DNA from: Thermohalobaculum sp963700775
Lineage (GTDB): Bacteria > Pseudomonadota > Alphaproteobacteria > Rhodobacterales > Rhodobacteraceae
Assembly: GCA_963700775.1 (NCBI GenBank)
Contig: CAVOYU010000008.1
Coordinates: forward strand, 62,001-126,000
DNA length: 64,000 nt
Reading direction: 5' to 3'
The notes beneath the pieces are model-generated. The model did not search any database. It saw only the letters and a list, made by a program, of their open reading frames with translations, and was not told where the DNA came from. Positions 18,196-28,080 of the stretch are shown one piece after another. A program made the position numbers and the translations under genes. Numbering within the stretch: the stretch's first letter is position 1; each line of letters begins with the position of its first letter.

Positions 18196-19239
18196 CTAGA
18201 AGCTGTAGGTGAGGCCGGTGCCGACGAAAAGGATCTCGCTGTCGTAGAAGGTGATCTCGGAGTTCACGTAGCTGGCCGACGCGAAGAACTCGAGCCGGAC
18301 GTTCTGCAGCCCGAATGGCTGCCGCAACCCGAACGCGGCCATCGCCCGGTAGAGGTCGTCGTCGCGCTTCTCGCCGAAGACCGGGTTGCTCTCGTCGAAC
18401 CAGCGGTGCCGGTAGACGAAATTCAGGCTGAAATCGTAGTCGGAAGTGAACTTGGCGATGCCGATCTCGGGGCGAAGGCCATGGTAGCTGTTCGAGTCGC
18501 CCTCGGCGTCGCTGAAGGTGTATCGGAGCGCCGGGCGGAGCCACAGGCCATCGGACAGGGGAAGCGCATAGGTGGCGGTGAAGCGGTGGAAGTCCGCGTC
18601 GCGCCGCAGCGAGTTGAGCTGCGCCGGCGTCAGGCCGAGAGAGGCGCCGCTCTGTTCGTTGTCGATATCCCATTGGGTGAACTCGTAGCGCAGTCCCCAG
18701 GGTGACCCTGAAATCTCGTCGGCGCGGAGCTTGATGCCGATCGCGTCGATGTCCGTGTCGTTGCGCGGCGCACCGACGAGGAAGGGATCCGACCAGGTCT
18801 CCTCGGGAAGGAAGGGCGGCGCGACCACCGCGGCGGTGATCCGGGTATTGTCGGGCAGCCAGTAGCGCAATCCGGCCTCGGCCTGGAAGAGGTTGCCCTC
18901 GCGCAGGTTCTCGACCGGGATTCCGGCATAGAACTGAAGGTTCCAGTCGGATTTCATGTAGGCGAGCTCGAAGGGGACGAACGGCACGAATTGCGTCGTG
19001 CTCTTGCCATTCGATGACAGCGAGTTGGTGACCTTGTTGTCGCTGTCGGTGTTGAACTGGGACTCCGCCTCGGCGACACCGAAGATCGCGGACACGAACC
19101 CGGAGAACCCGTCCGCCGGCCGGCGCTGCTGCGACCAGGCGATGTCCGGCGCAAGGGCAGGGATGAAGGCCAGGAGGGCCGCGCACAGGGTGCGGGCGGC
19201 GACGAACCGGGCAGCAGCGGTCGATTGCGATGTCGTCAC
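18196..19239 (-). CDS. Outer-membrane beta-barrel protein (DUF2860-like)
   Basis: A 347-residue protein with a cleavable N-terminus ('ALLAFIPALAPDIAWSQ') and a mature part made of alternating amphipathic strands ending 'TGLTYSF', the C-terminal aromatic residue recognised by the BAM machinery. The opening 'GFSGFVSAIFGVAEAESQFNTDSDNK' resembles DUF2860 outer-membrane proteins; I am moderately sure of that family. The start codon is GTG 19239, behind an AGGA. The function is unknown; its neighbours are a lipase and a membrane hydrolase. Confidence 0.7.
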   Translation of the reverse strand: MTTSQSTAAARFVAARTLCAALLAFIPALAPDIAWSQQRRPADGFSGFVSAIFGVAEAESQFNTDSDNKVTNSLSSNGKSTTQFVPFVPFELAYMKSDWNLQFYAGIPVENLREGNLFQAEAGLRYWLPDNTRITAAVVAPPFLPEETWSDPFLVGAPRNDTDIDAIGIKLRADEISGSPWGLRYEFTQWDIDNEQSGASLGLTPAQLNSLRRDADFHRFTATYALPLSDGLWLRPALRYTFSDAEGDSNSYHGLRPEIGIAKFTSDYDFSLNFVYRHRWFDESNPVFGEKRDDDLYRAMAAFGLRQPFGLQNVRLEFFASASYVNSEITFYDSEILFVGTGLTYSF

Positions 19240-19468
19240 GGTTTCATTTCCTGATTGCGGAACGCCAAGCGTCCACGTGAAAACGGCAAGATCGCGACAC
19301 TACCGAATTCCGGAATCGGTGAACAGGGCTGCGCGTCGGCGGCAGCGGGCCCGTGACGGCAACGCCACAACCTTTCCGGCCCGGCCCCCCGGGCGCCATG
19401 TCATTGCCCTGTTCCCGGCGCTGCGCGCAGCGCGAGGTGATGCCCCGGCCCCCGGTCGCTGGCCCCGA

Positions 19469-21133
19469 TCACGGCCGCGTGCTGCCCGCGAGATGGCTCT
19501 TCAGCCGCGCGATCTCTGCCTCGGTCCAGCCGGCGGGCTGGGTCACGGCGATCCATGCATCGATGTAGTCCGCCGCCGCGTATCGGTGGCCGATGCCCGC
19601 CCCGAGCGAATCCGCGTCGACCATATCGAAGGCGACCTGGAGGCCGGTGACGATCGGGTACCAGCGCAGGTTCGGGCTGACATCCGGGCCGCGCGGGCCT
19701 GAAAGCCACTCCGGCTCATGCACAAGCATGTCGGCCGAGAAGAAAGTGACCGGATCGCTGGCGTACTGGATGTAGACGACGCGCATCGGACCCCACTCGG
19801 CTCCCGGAATGTCCAGGTCGTTGACCTGGTTCCTGAAGCGGACCAGCGAGCTGTCGCCGATCTTCGGGAGCCAGGGCGGGCTGTCGGGGTTGCGGCCCCG
19901 GACGAAGCGCGACCAGACGGGATTCGCGTTGGTCGGGCCGCTCCACACGGCGCCGCTGACCAGGTCGCCGAGGATCTCGTAGACATCCAGCGACCGCTCG
20001 GAACCGTAGGAGCCGAGGCTCAGGCCGTTCAGGTAGAGCTTGGGCCGGGTCTCGCGGGGCAGCTGGCGCCAGTAGCCGTGGACCGCACGGAACAGCGCGG
20101 CCGCCGAGATCTGGGCGTATCCCGGCTCGAGGAACACCGAGACGTAGCTCGACAGGTAGGAATACTGCATCCCGACGATGGCGGTGTCGCCCCGATGCAG
20201 GTACTCGATCGCATCGACCGACGGTTCGTCGATCCATCCGGTGCCGGTCGGCGTGGCGATCACGACCACGCTCCTGTCGAAGGCTCCGACGCGCTTCATC
20301 TCCTCGAGCGCCAGCGCCGCCCGCTGCTCCGGCGTGTCCGCGGCGCCGAGGCCCACATAGACCCGGAGGGGCTGCCTGGCGCTGCCGCCGGAGAAGGCCT
20401 CGATATCCGACCGGGTCGGCGCATGGGCGACGAAGTAACGCCCGCGCCGGCCGAGTTGCTCCCAGCTGATCAGTGACTGCGGTCCGCCGGTGCTGACCGG
20501 GTCGGCGGGCCGTTCCAGATCGTCGTCGATCAGCTGGTCGATGTGGCGCAGCATCGTGTCGATCGACTGGATCGCGAAATGCCCGAGCAGCCCCGACGCG
20601 ATGTTTGCGACAATGACCGCGCCCGCGACCAGGCCGACGATCATCGACACGCGCCGGGGCAGGAAACGGTCCAGCCACCGGGCGAGCCTGCGCACGAGCC
20701 AGGCGAAGCCGTGCCCGAGGACAATAAGACCCAGCGCAAGCGGCAGCGCGACGAGCCCGACGACCGGCAGGTAGCTCCCGGTCAGAGGCTCGAGCCCGAG
20801 GAAGTTGCGCAGGTCGTTCTGCCAGTGAGCCGTCTGAACGACGAAGTAGGTCACGACAGCGAGTGTGCCGAGGCCGGCGATCCAGCGGAGCGGCCGGAGC
20901 GCGGCTTTGGGCGCCCTCGGGAGCTCGAGGAACCTCCAGAGCCAGAGCCCGCCGGCGCCGAGCCCGTAGCCGATCGCCGCCGAGATGCCCGAGAGCAGTC
21001 CCTGGGTGACTGGCGCCCGGGGGAGCAGCGAGGGCGCAAGCGACAGGGCGAAGAACACAGCCGCAACGACGATCTTGGCATAGGGCAGACGGTACGGCCT
21101 GCTTGTGGCCGGGAATGTGTCGGGGCTTGCCAT
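19469..21133 (-). CDS. Membrane-anchored alpha/beta-hydrolase (abhydrolase_9 type)
   Basis: A 554-residue protein. The N-terminal 190 residues form four or five hydrophobic segments ('YAKIVVAAVFFALSLAPSLL', 'WIAGLGTLAVVTYFVV', 'VVGLVALPLALGLIVLGHGF', 'MIVGLVAGAVIVANIASGLL'). The C-terminal domain is an alpha/beta hydrolase with nucleophile elbow 'GLSLGSYGS' and a later 'YASDPVTFF' Asp region. This is the layout of PF15420/PF10081 proteins, whose substrate is not known. ATG 21133 is chosen because it lies 20 bp after the stop of the small lipoprotein gene; an in-frame ATG at 21202 would bury that gene. The signal suggests a periplasm-facing esterase. Confidence 0.75.
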   Translation of the reverse strand: MASPDTFPATSRPYRLPYAKIVVAAVFFALSLAPSLLPRAPVTQGLLSGISAAIGYGLGAGGLWLWRFLELPRAPKAALRPLRWIAGLGTLAVVTYFVVQTAHWQNDLRNFLGLEPLTGSYLPVVGLVALPLALGLIVLGHGFAWLVRRLARWLDRFLPRRVSMIVGLVAGAVIVANIASGLLGHFAIQSIDTMLRHIDQLIDDDLERPADPVSTGGPQSLISWEQLGRRGRYFVAHAPTRSDIEAFSGGSARQPLRVYVGLGAADTPEQRAALALEEMKRVGAFDRSVVVIATPTGTGWIDEPSVDAIEYLHRGDTAIVGMQYSYLSSYVSVFLEPGYAQISAAALFRAVHGYWRQLPRETRPKLYLNGLSLGSYGSERSLDVYEILGDLVSGAVWSGPTNANPVWSRFVRGRNPDSPPWLPKIGDSSLVRFRNQVNDLDIPGAEWGPMRVVYIQYASDPVTFFSADMLVHEPEWLSGPRGPDVSPNLRWYPIVTGLQVAFDMVDADSLGAGIGHRYAAADYIDAWIAVTQPAGWTEAEIARLKSHLAGSTRP

Positions 21134-21153
21134 CTCGGTGTCGCCTGGCCGGG

Positions 21154-21252
21154 TCAGGTAACGGGTGCCGCCGCGCCCGAGCCGGGGTCCCCGGCCGTGC
21201 ACGCGGCCAGAACGAGCCCGGTTGCCAGCGCAACGATGGACTTTCTACTCAT
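21154..21252 (-). CDS. Small lipoprotein (32 residues)
   Basis: A short frame immediately upstream of the hydrolase encodes MSRKSIVALATGL followed by a perfect lipobox LVLAAC and a 14-residue Gly/Ala/Pro-rich tail. Positive residues, a hydrophobic core and the Cys at residue 18 make a complete lipoprotein signal of the entericidin/lysis-lipoprotein size class. The stop is 20 bp before the hydrolase ATG, consistent with one transcript. The ribosome site is weak (GGGA 11 nt upstream). The function is unknown. Confidence 0.5.
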   Translation of the reverse strand: MSRKSIVALATGLVLAACTAGDPGSGAAAPVT

Positions 21253-21521
21253 TCCAGAATCCCGTGATCGAACTGCCGCAAGCGTCTCAGAGCCAAAAGA
21301 CTATCAGCCGCGACCTGTGGCGACAATTGGAGAACAGCGCCGGGACGAGCAGCGCGGCCGGCCCGGCCGGGCAGGATCCGATCGCCTGATCCATCGCCTC
21401 GGGTGGGGCTTGACGGCTTCGCGGCGATACCGGAGAACCGACACGCTCCGCCTCACGCGGCGCGATGTGGCGGCGCCGGCGTGCGATCGACACGTTCCGG
21501 CCATTTGGGAAGATGTGGACC

Positions 21522-22097
21522 ATGCCTCAGCTCATGACGATCAACGAAGCCTCGGCGGCGATGCGGGAGGCTCTGCGCGAGACGGTAAAGAAGCATTCCT
21601 CCCTCTTTCTCCTTCAGGCCGCGCTGATGATCCTGGCCGGCATCATGGCCTTCGCCTATCCGCTGCTGTCCTCGGCCGCTCTCGCGGTCTTTCTCGGCTG
21701 GATGCTGATCTTCTTCGGCGTCTCGCAGATCATCAGCCTGATCGGCGCGAGCCAGATCCCGCATTTCTGGCTTCAGCTCATCTCGGCGGCGCTGGCGATG
21801 CTGACCGGCTTCCTGTTCGTGCGCAATCCGGGCGTTGCGGTCGGAACGATGTCTCTGCTGATGATCGTGTTCTTCATGGTCGAGGGAGTGTCCAAGATCG
21901 TCTTCTCGCTCACCGTGCGGCCGTTCCCCAACTGGGGCTGGCTGCTGGCGAGCGGTCTGCTCGGGGTCCTCATCGCGGTCTACCTGCTCAGCAATCCCTC
22001 GCTCAGCATCGTGGTCCTCGGCCTGCTGATCGGGGTCCAGCTTGTGAGCGAGGGCGCCGCGCTCGGCTGGATGGCGTGGCACGCCAAGCGGAGCTGA
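21522..22097 (+). CDS. HdeD-family (DUF308) membrane protein
   Basis: A 191-residue inner-membrane protein with six predicted helices arranged as three repeats, each with the DUF308 pattern ('LLQAALMILAGIMAFAYPLLSSAALAVFLGWMLIFFG', '...SAALAMLTGFLFVRNPG', '...LLGVLIAVYLLSNPSL'). HdeD proteins are linked to acid or envelope stress; their biochemical role is unclear. ATG 21522 is preferred; 21513 and 21534 are in-frame alternatives. The gene is divergent from the lipoprotein/hydrolase pair, and a hairpin lies just downstream. Confidence 0.82.
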   Translation: MPQLMTINEASAAMREALRETVKKHSSLFLLQAALMILAGIMAFAYPLLSSAALAVFLGWMLIFFGVSQIISLIGASQIPHFWLQLISAALAMLTGFLFVRNPGVAVGTMSLLMIVFFMVEGVSKIVFSLTVRPFPNWGWLLASGLLGVLIAVYLLSNPSLSIVVLGLLIGVQLVSEGAALGWMAWHAKRS

Positions 22098-22113
22098 TCC
22101 CGCATCGGTGAGT

Positions 22114-22133
22114 GCCGCGCCCGTCGGCGCGGC
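22114..22133. terminator. Hairpin between HdeD-like and alkylsulfatase genes
   Basis: GCCGCGCC-CGTC-GGCGCGGC forms a perfect 8-bp stem 17 bp after the HdeD-like stop and on the 3' side of the convergent alkylsulfatase. It lacks a T-run, so efficiency is uncertain, but position suits a bidirectional terminator. Confidence 0.5.
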
Positions 22134-22244
22134 GCGCTGCATTCCGCGCCACGGCGTCCGGCGGAACACTGTCGCGCGCGGACGGCCGGGCGCGGATCGG
22201 ATCGCCGGCGCAACGGTATATCGCTCCACTGCGCCGGCATCCGG

Positions 22245-24351
22245 CTATTCCGGGATGATCTTGTCCGGCACCGCCTCGTAGGGATCGGCATGCGCCACGG
22301 CCGTGGTGCGCAGCCTGGTCCCGGGCATGATCTCGAAACGGGGGTCGAAATCGACCATTGTGGCGGCGAGCTTGGCCAGCAGGCTGATGTCGCCCTCGAA
22401 CTTCGCGGTTCCGTCGGCGATCTGGGCATCGAGCGTCTTGACGCCCATCATGGTCTGCTCGAGATCCGAGCGGTTGATGGTCAGCGTGAGGTCCGGCGCC
22501 GGCGCCTGGAAACCCGCGATGTTCGTGAGCGTCGCGTTCTGCATCTCGACGATGAACTTCTCGCCGTTGTCCGGCGTGACGAGGTTGATGGTGAATCGAA
22601 GCCCCTCGGCCTTGCGGCTGTCCATCCGGATGGCGAGGAAGTTGAGGAAAAGCTCAGTCGACATGGCCCGGATCACGTCCGGGGTGCTCGAGCTTGCGGT
22701 TTCGCCCTGGGGAATGCCGGTCCTCAACTCGTAGGCGGCAGCGAGGAAGCTGTTGCGGAGCCCCGGATTCTCCTGCTGGTAGCCCAATTGCTCGAAGATG
22801 TCGGCGAGCAGGTCCTTCGCCTCCTCGTTGGACGGCTCCGCCTGCACGAGCTTGTCGACGATCTCGGAGGCGAGGAGGTAGTCGCCCGAGTTCGAACAGC
22901 TCGCGCCCGCGCGCGATGATCGGCCCGGCCCCGCCCATCATCTCGACATAGAGCGGCGCCGAGTCGCCGGGCGAGAGCGGGATCAGCGTGGTGGGATTGC
23001 AGTCCCAGAACCCGAGATAGCGCTGGATCACGCCGCGCGCATTATGCTCCGGCGAGCCGTGATAGCCGCGGGTGTGCCACTTCGCCTGGAGACCCTTCGG
23101 AAGCTCGTAGACGTTGTGGATCTGGTTGATCGTCACGCCCTGGTTCGCGTAGTGCAGCACCTGGTTGTTCATGTTGGCGTAAAGGTCGCGCTGATCGCGC
23201 AGCACTTCCTGGATGCGCTCGTTGCCCCAGCGCGGCCAGTGGTGCGAGGCGAACATCACCTCCGCCTCCTGGCCGAACCGGTAAAGCGCCTCGGCGATGT
23301 ATTTCGACCAGTTGAGCGGGTCGCGGACCGGCGCGCCGCGCAGCGTGTAGATGTTGTGCAGCGTGGCGGTGACGTTCTCCGCCATCCAGAGCGCCTTCAT
23401 GTCCGGGAGATAGGTGTTCATCTCGCGCGGCGCCTCGGTGTTCGGCGTGTTCTGGAAGATCATCCGCACGCCGTCCACCTCCAGCTCCTCGATCGGGGCG
23501 GAGACGAAGCGGGTGGGCGCGATCAGGCCCACGGCACCCGCGGACACGCCCTGCCCGAGCCCCTGGCCGACATAGCCATGCGGGCTGGCGGGAAGCAGCA
23601 GGCCGTACTGGTAGAACAGCCGGCGGTTCATGGCGTTGCCGGCATAGACGTTCTCGGAAATCGTGAAGTTCATGAAGTCGGCCGGGGCGATGATCTCGAC
23701 CTTGCCCGAGCGCACGTCGTCCTCGGAGACGAGGCCGCGCACGCCGCCCCAATGGTCGCCATGGGTGTGCGAGTAGATCACGGCGGTCACCGGCAGCCCC
23801 TCGCCGACATGCTCCTGGAAGAGCTTCCACGCGGCGCGGACGGGCTCGGCGCTGATCAGCGGGTCGAAGACGATCCATCCGGTCTTGCCGCGGACGAAGG
23901 TGATGTCCGAGAGGTCGACGCCGCGCACCTGGTAGATGCCCGGGATCACCTCGTAGAGGCCGTAATTGTTGTTCAGCCGCGACTGGCGCAGCAGCGAGGG
24001 GTGGATGCTGTCGAAGTCGCGGTTCTCGTTCAGGAACTGGAACCGCTCCATGTCCCAGGCCACATGCCCGGCATCGGCCATGATCTTCAGGTCGGGCATC
24101 GGCGCGATGAAGCCCCGCTCGAGCTCCTCGAAATCCCGGGTATCGCCGAACGGCAGGGCCGCCTTCGCGTCCTCAAGGACCTTCAGCGTGTGCGCCGAGG
24201 GCGCCTTGCCCTTCGGATGGAAGTGGCCGGCGAGCGGCGCGGGCGCCGTCTGGGCGCGGGCGTCGCCGCCCTCCCATGCGAGGCTGCCTGTCACCGCGAA
24301 GGCTGCGCCGACCGCCGGAAGGGAACCAAGTAGCTCACGCCGGGTGGTCAT
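22245..24351 (-). CDS. Alkyl/aryl sulfatase, metallo-beta-lactamase type (SdsA/BDS1 family), one frameshift
   Basis: An exported hydrolase that cleaves primary alkyl sulfates to alcohol and sulfate. About 700 residues: a twin-arginine-type leader ('MTTRRELLGSLPAVGAAFAV'), the zinc motif 'SHTHGDHWGG', further ligands around 'FQNTPNTEAP' and 'ASHHWPRWGNERI', the helical dimerisation region, and a C-terminal SCP2-like lipid-binding domain ('RMDSRKAEGLRFTINLV', 'LTLTINRSDLEQTMMG'). ATG 24351 is chosen because GGAG lies 6 nt upstream; 24363 is an alternative. One extra base near 22890 (coding TTCGAA-C-TCGGGC) breaks the frame before the SCP2 domain. It is divergent from the AbgT operon. Confidence 0.82.
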
Positions 24352-25055
24352 GCTGTTCTCCATACTGAGATTGAGAGATGTTCAGGATTGAACTGTCTGG
24401 CTGCGGTTCGATCCAATGTACTGTCATGGCTCCACTGTTCAAGGTTCGAAGCCTCCGGTAACGGTGGCCGCGCCGGCGGCGTCGGAATGGATGTGCGACT
24501 GCGGATTGCGCGCCAAACCCTTGCCGGAGAAATTGGCGGGAACCCTGGATATCCTCGAAAACCCAGGTCGGGCCGGCAGGCGATAGCTCAGGTGAACCGT
24601 CGGCCGTCCGCGGAGTCTAGCTCGATTGCCGGCGCTCACTCCGGTTTCCCGCGCGCCAGATCGAGTTTCCAATCAGGCCGGAAACCTGACCTCGATGATG
24701 TCGCGGCGAAGCCCAGTGGAGCGGGGCGGCGGACGGAAGCGTCGATTGCGGTCGCTTCGCGGCTGGCCCCCGGAACTCCGGTGGCAAATCCATCGGGGAA
24801 ATTCGATTGATCGATGATGCGCGATCTGGCCACTCGCCGGGCTGAGCGAGGCGGACCCAGGCCACACGAAACGTCACCGGATCATTTACCGCTTCGACGG
24901 CCCGATTCTGTGTCGTACCCTTGCTTAAAGCATTCCGATGTCAAGGAAAAATTTTGACAAGGCCAGTAAGTTTTAATTTGACGGTTGGCGGATTCTGTAC
25001 AGAAGCTGGCGCCCGTTGGCTCTGCCTGTGATCTTGAAATTGGGACGGGAGTAGT
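24352..25055. promoter_or_regulatory. Divergent intergenic region with TGTCAA-N9-TTGACA dyad
   Basis: 704 bp without a credible gene between the alkylsulfatase and AbgT genes. Composition drops sharply to AT-rich at 24925-25015. A perfect 6-bp dyad lies at 24939-24959; its right arm TTGACA could also be a -35 box for the AbgT transcript, although no good -10 follows at 17 bp. The rest of the region shows nothing I can interpret. Confidence 0.45.
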
Positions 25056-26609
25056 ATGAGCAATTCGGACGACCATGAGCCGCAGCGGCGCGGCGGAGGC
25101 GCTCTCGATTCCTTCCTGACCATGATCGAACGCGTCGGGAACGCGGTCCCCCATCCCGCGATCATCTTCCTGATCCTGATCGCCATCGTGATCGTTCTCT
25201 CGGCCGTCCTCGCCTTGCTTGGCGTCTCGGTGACCTACGAGGTGGCGGATCCGGAGACCCATGACGTCCACACGACGACGACCGCCGTGCGGAGCCTGCT
25301 GTCGGCCGACGGCATCCGCTTCATGGTGACCACCCCGGTTTCCAACTTCCTTGGCTTCGGCGCCGTGGGCGTCATCATCATCGCCATGATCGGCGTCGGT
25401 CTCGCCGAGCAGTCGGGGCTGGTGGCGACGCTGGTCAAGCAGATCGTCAAGATCGCCCCGCGCTCGATCTTCACCTTCATCGTCGTGATGCTGGGCGTGG
25501 TCTCGAGCATCGCGGCCGACGCCGGCTACCTCGTGCTGGTTCCCCTCGGCGCGGCGGCCTTCCACAGCCTTGGGCGGCACCCGCTGGCGGGCCTCGCCGC
25601 AGCTTTCTCGGGCGTCGCGGGCGTGTTCCTGGTCAACCTCTTCGTCACGCCCACCGATGCGCTCCTGGTCGAGATGACCAACGACGCGATCGCCCTCGTC
25701 GACCCGACGAAGGAGATCTCGCTCGTCGGCAACCTGTTCTTCATGATCGCCTCGAGCATCCTGATGGGAATCGTCTGCACGCTGCTGACCGAGTACGTGG
25801 TCGAACCGCATCTCGGGCCGTACAAGGGCGGCGTGCCGGTCGAGGCCGATCCGGAGTTGACGCCGGAGGAGAGCCGCGGCCTGCGCTTCGCCGGCTACGG
25901 GCTGCTCGGCTTCGTGATCGTCGTGGGCCTGCTGACCGCCCCGGCGGGCGCGGTGCTGCGCCACCCCGAGACGGGTGAGATCATGAGCGGGTCGCCGTTC
26001 ATGAGCGGGTTGATCGTGCTGATCAGCGCGCTCTTCTTCACGCTCGGCTTCTGCTACGGCAAGGGCGCGGGCACGGTGAAGGACCTGACCGAGGCGATCG
26101 GGCTCATCATCAAGACGCAGGCCGGGCTGGCGGGACTCATATTCCTGCTGCTGGTGATCTCGCAGTTCATCGCCCTTTTCAACTTCACCAACATCGCGAC
26201 CATCCTGGCCGCGGAGCTGGCGACCTTCCTCGCGGCGATGCCGATCGGCGCGGTGGGCTACATCATCTTCTTCGTGGTGACCGTGTTCATCATCGACTTG
26301 ATCATCACCGGCGCGGTCGCGAAATGGGCGATCTTCGCCCCGGTGTTCATTCCGCTCTTCATGCGGCTTGGCGGGGACCCCGACCTCGTGCTCGCCGCCT
26401 ACCGGGTAGGAGACTTGCCCGCCAACGTCATCACGCCGCTCAATGTCTATCTCGGCGTGATGGTGGGCTTTGCGCAGAAGTACGAGAAGGACGCCGGCAT
26501 CGGCACGATCGTGGCGCTGATGCTGCCTTACACTGTGGTCCTGTTGGTCGCCTGGACGCTTCTTCTCATCGGCTGGTACATTGCCGGACTTCCGCTCGGC
26601 CCGGTCTGA
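25056..26609 (+). CDS. AbgT-family transporter
   Basis: A 517-residue inner-membrane protein of the AbgT family (p-aminobenzoyl-glutamate transporters; some members export sulfonamides). Diagnostic segments are 'LTMIERVGNAVPHPAIIFLILIAI' at the N-terminus, 'MVTTPVSNFLGFGAVGVIII', 'SSIAADAGYLVLVPLGAAAF', 'GSPFMSGLIVLISALFF', 'ISQFIALFNFTNIATILAAE' and 'AKWAIFAPVFIPLFM'. About a dozen helices are predicted. Ribosome site GGGAG. It is followed by an M20 peptidase, as abgT is in other bacteria. Direction and substrate are not evident. Confidence 0.87.
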   Translation: MSNSDDHEPQRRGGGALDSFLTMIERVGNAVPHPAIIFLILIAIVIVLSAVLALLGVSVTYEVADPETHDVHTTTTAVRSLLSADGIRFMVTTPVSNFLGFGAVGVIIIAMIGVGLAEQSGLVATLVKQIVKIAPRSIFTFIVVMLGVVSSIAADAGYLVLVPLGAAAFHSLGRHPLAGLAAAFSGVAGVFLVNLFVTPTDALLVEMTNDAIALVDPTKEISLVGNLFFMIASSILMGIVCTLLTEYVVEPHLGPYKGGVPVEADPELTPEESRGLRFAGYGLLGFVIVVGLLTAPAGAVLRHPETGEIMSGSPFMSGLIVLISALFFTLGFCYGKGAGTVKDLTEAIGLIIKTQAGLAGLIFLLLVISQFIALFNFTNIATILAAELATFLAAMPIGAVGYIIFFVVTVFIIDLIITGAVAKWAIFAPVFIPLFMRLGGDPDLVLAAYRVGDLPANVITPLNVYLGVMVGFAQKYEKDAGIGTIVALMLPYTVVLLVAWTLLLIGWYIAGLPLGPV

Positions 26610-26692
26610 CGGAGCCCGCCACCGGCCCGCACCGACAGGAAACATCAGCACCCGCGCGACAAATAGTACCGAGCCCAATGGGAGTGATGACC

Positions 26693-28075
26693 ATGCCAGA
26701 ACTTGACGCCGTTCTCGATCATGTCGACGGGACCCTCGATCAGGCGCTGGAGCGTCTCTGCGAAGTGATCCGGATCAAATCGATCTCGACCGATCCCGCC
26801 TTCGCCGGCGAAACCCGGAAATGCGCCGAGTGGCATGTCGCGGATCTCGCAACGATCGGTTTCGAGGCCGCGGTGCGCGACACGCCCGGCCATCCGATGG
26901 TGGTCGGCCACAGCCGCGACGGTGCCGGCACATCGGTCCTCTTCTACGGCCACTACGACGTCCAGCCGGTCGATCCGCTCGAACTCTGGGAGGACGATCC
27001 GTTCGATCCCTCGATCAAGACGCGCGCCGACGGCAGCAAGGAGATCCGGGGACGGGGCGCCGCCGACGACAAGGGCCAGCTGATGACCTTCGTCGAGGCC
27101 TGCCGCGCCTGGAAGGCGGTGACCGGCCGCCTGCCGGTGCCCGTCACCGTCCTGCTCGAGGGCGAGGAGGAATCCGGCGGCGTCAACCTGCCGCCCTTCC
27201 TCGACGCGAACAAGGAGGAGCTCAGGGCCGACGTCGCGCTGATCTGCGACACCAACATGTGGAACCCGACGACGCCCGCGATCACCACCATGCTGCGCGG
27301 TCTCTGCGGCGAGGAGATCTTCATCCACGCCGCCGACCGGGACCTGCATTCGGGCTTCTATGGTTCGGCGGCGGCGAATCCGAACCATGTCCTCGCCCGC
27401 ATCATCGCCGACATGCACGACGCCGACGGGCGGGTCGCGATCCCGGGTTTCTACGACGACGTGCCGGAGCTGCCCACCGCGCTCAAGGATCAGTGGGCCC
27501 GGCTTGACTTCGACACCGCCGAGTTCCTCGGCCAGATCGGGCTTGCGAACCCGGCAGGCGAGCGCGACCGCAGCGCCCTCGAGCAGGTCTGGTCGCGGCC
27601 GAGCTTCCAGGTCAACGGCATGGGCGGCGGCTACCAGGGCGACGGGTTCAAGACGGTGATCCCGGCCATGGCCTCGGCCAAGGCGTCGTTCCGGCTCGTG
27701 TTCGAGCAGGACCCGCACCGCGTGCGCGCCGCGTTCCGCGAGTTCGTGCGCGCCCGCGTGCCCGCCGACTGCCGGGTCGAGTTCACCGAGCACGGGTCGG
27801 GACGAGCGACGGTGTTCGACACCTCGGGCCCCGCCTTCCAGAAATCGCAGCAGGCGCTGAGCGACGAGTGGGGCACCGAGGCGGTGTTCATCGGCTCGGG
27901 CGGCTCGATCCCGGTGACCAACGAGATCCAGGCGAAGCTCGGCATGGACGTCATCATGGCGGGCTTCGGCCTGGCGGACGACCGTATCCACAGCCCGAAC
28001 GAAAAATACGACCTGCAGAGCTTCCACAAGGGCATCCGCTCATGGGTGCGAATCCTCGCGGCCTTCGCGGAGTGA
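26693..28075 (+). CDS. M20-family dipeptidase (carnosinase/DapE-like)
   Basis: A cytoplasmic zinc peptidase of 460 residues. Metal ligands and catalytic residues are visible: His in 'FYGHYDVQP', Asp in 'GRGAADDKGQ', Glu-Glu in 'EGEEESGG', Asp in 'ICDTNMW' and His near the end in 'RIHSPNEKYD'. The lid domain contains 'AADRDLHSGFYGSAAANPNHVL', the group of beta-Ala-His dipeptidases and succinyl-diaminopimelate desuccinylases. ATG 26693 is preferred over 26678 and 26687 because of GGGAG spacing. It lies downstream of the AbgT transporter and probably hydrolyses its cargo. It is not of the AbgA/AbgB subgroup. Confidence 0.85.
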   Translation: MPELDAVLDHVDGTLDQALERLCEVIRIKSISTDPAFAGETRKCAEWHVADLATIGFEAAVRDTPGHPMVVGHSRDGAGTSVLFYGHYDVQPVDPLELWEDDPFDPSIKTRADGSKEIRGRGAADDKGQLMTFVEACRAWKAVTGRLPVPVTVLLEGEEESGGVNLPPFLDANKEELRADVALICDTNMWNPTTPAITTMLRGLCGEEIFIHAADRDLHSGFYGSAAANPNHVLARIIADMHDADGRVAIPGFYDDVPELPTALKDQWARLDFDTAEFLGQIGLANPAGERDRSALEQVWSRPSFQVNGMGGGYQGDGFKTVIPAMASAKASFRLVFEQDPHRVRAAFREFVRARVPADCRVEFTEHGSGRATVFDTSGPAFQKSQQALSDEWGTEAVFIGSGGSIPVTNEIQAKLGMDVIMAGFGLADDRIHSPNEKYDLQSFHKGIRSWVRILAAFAE

Positions 28076-28080
28076 CAGCG

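Noticed and set aside
19469..21202. Hydrolase start at ATG 21202
   Set aside because: It would read through the small lipoprotein gene in another frame and add 23 Gly/Arg-rich residues before the first membrane helix.
24388..24877. Several 60-140-residue frames between the alkylsulfatase and AbgT genes
   Set aside because: No ribosome sites, no recognisable domains and mutually overlapping frames; the region reads as regulatory.
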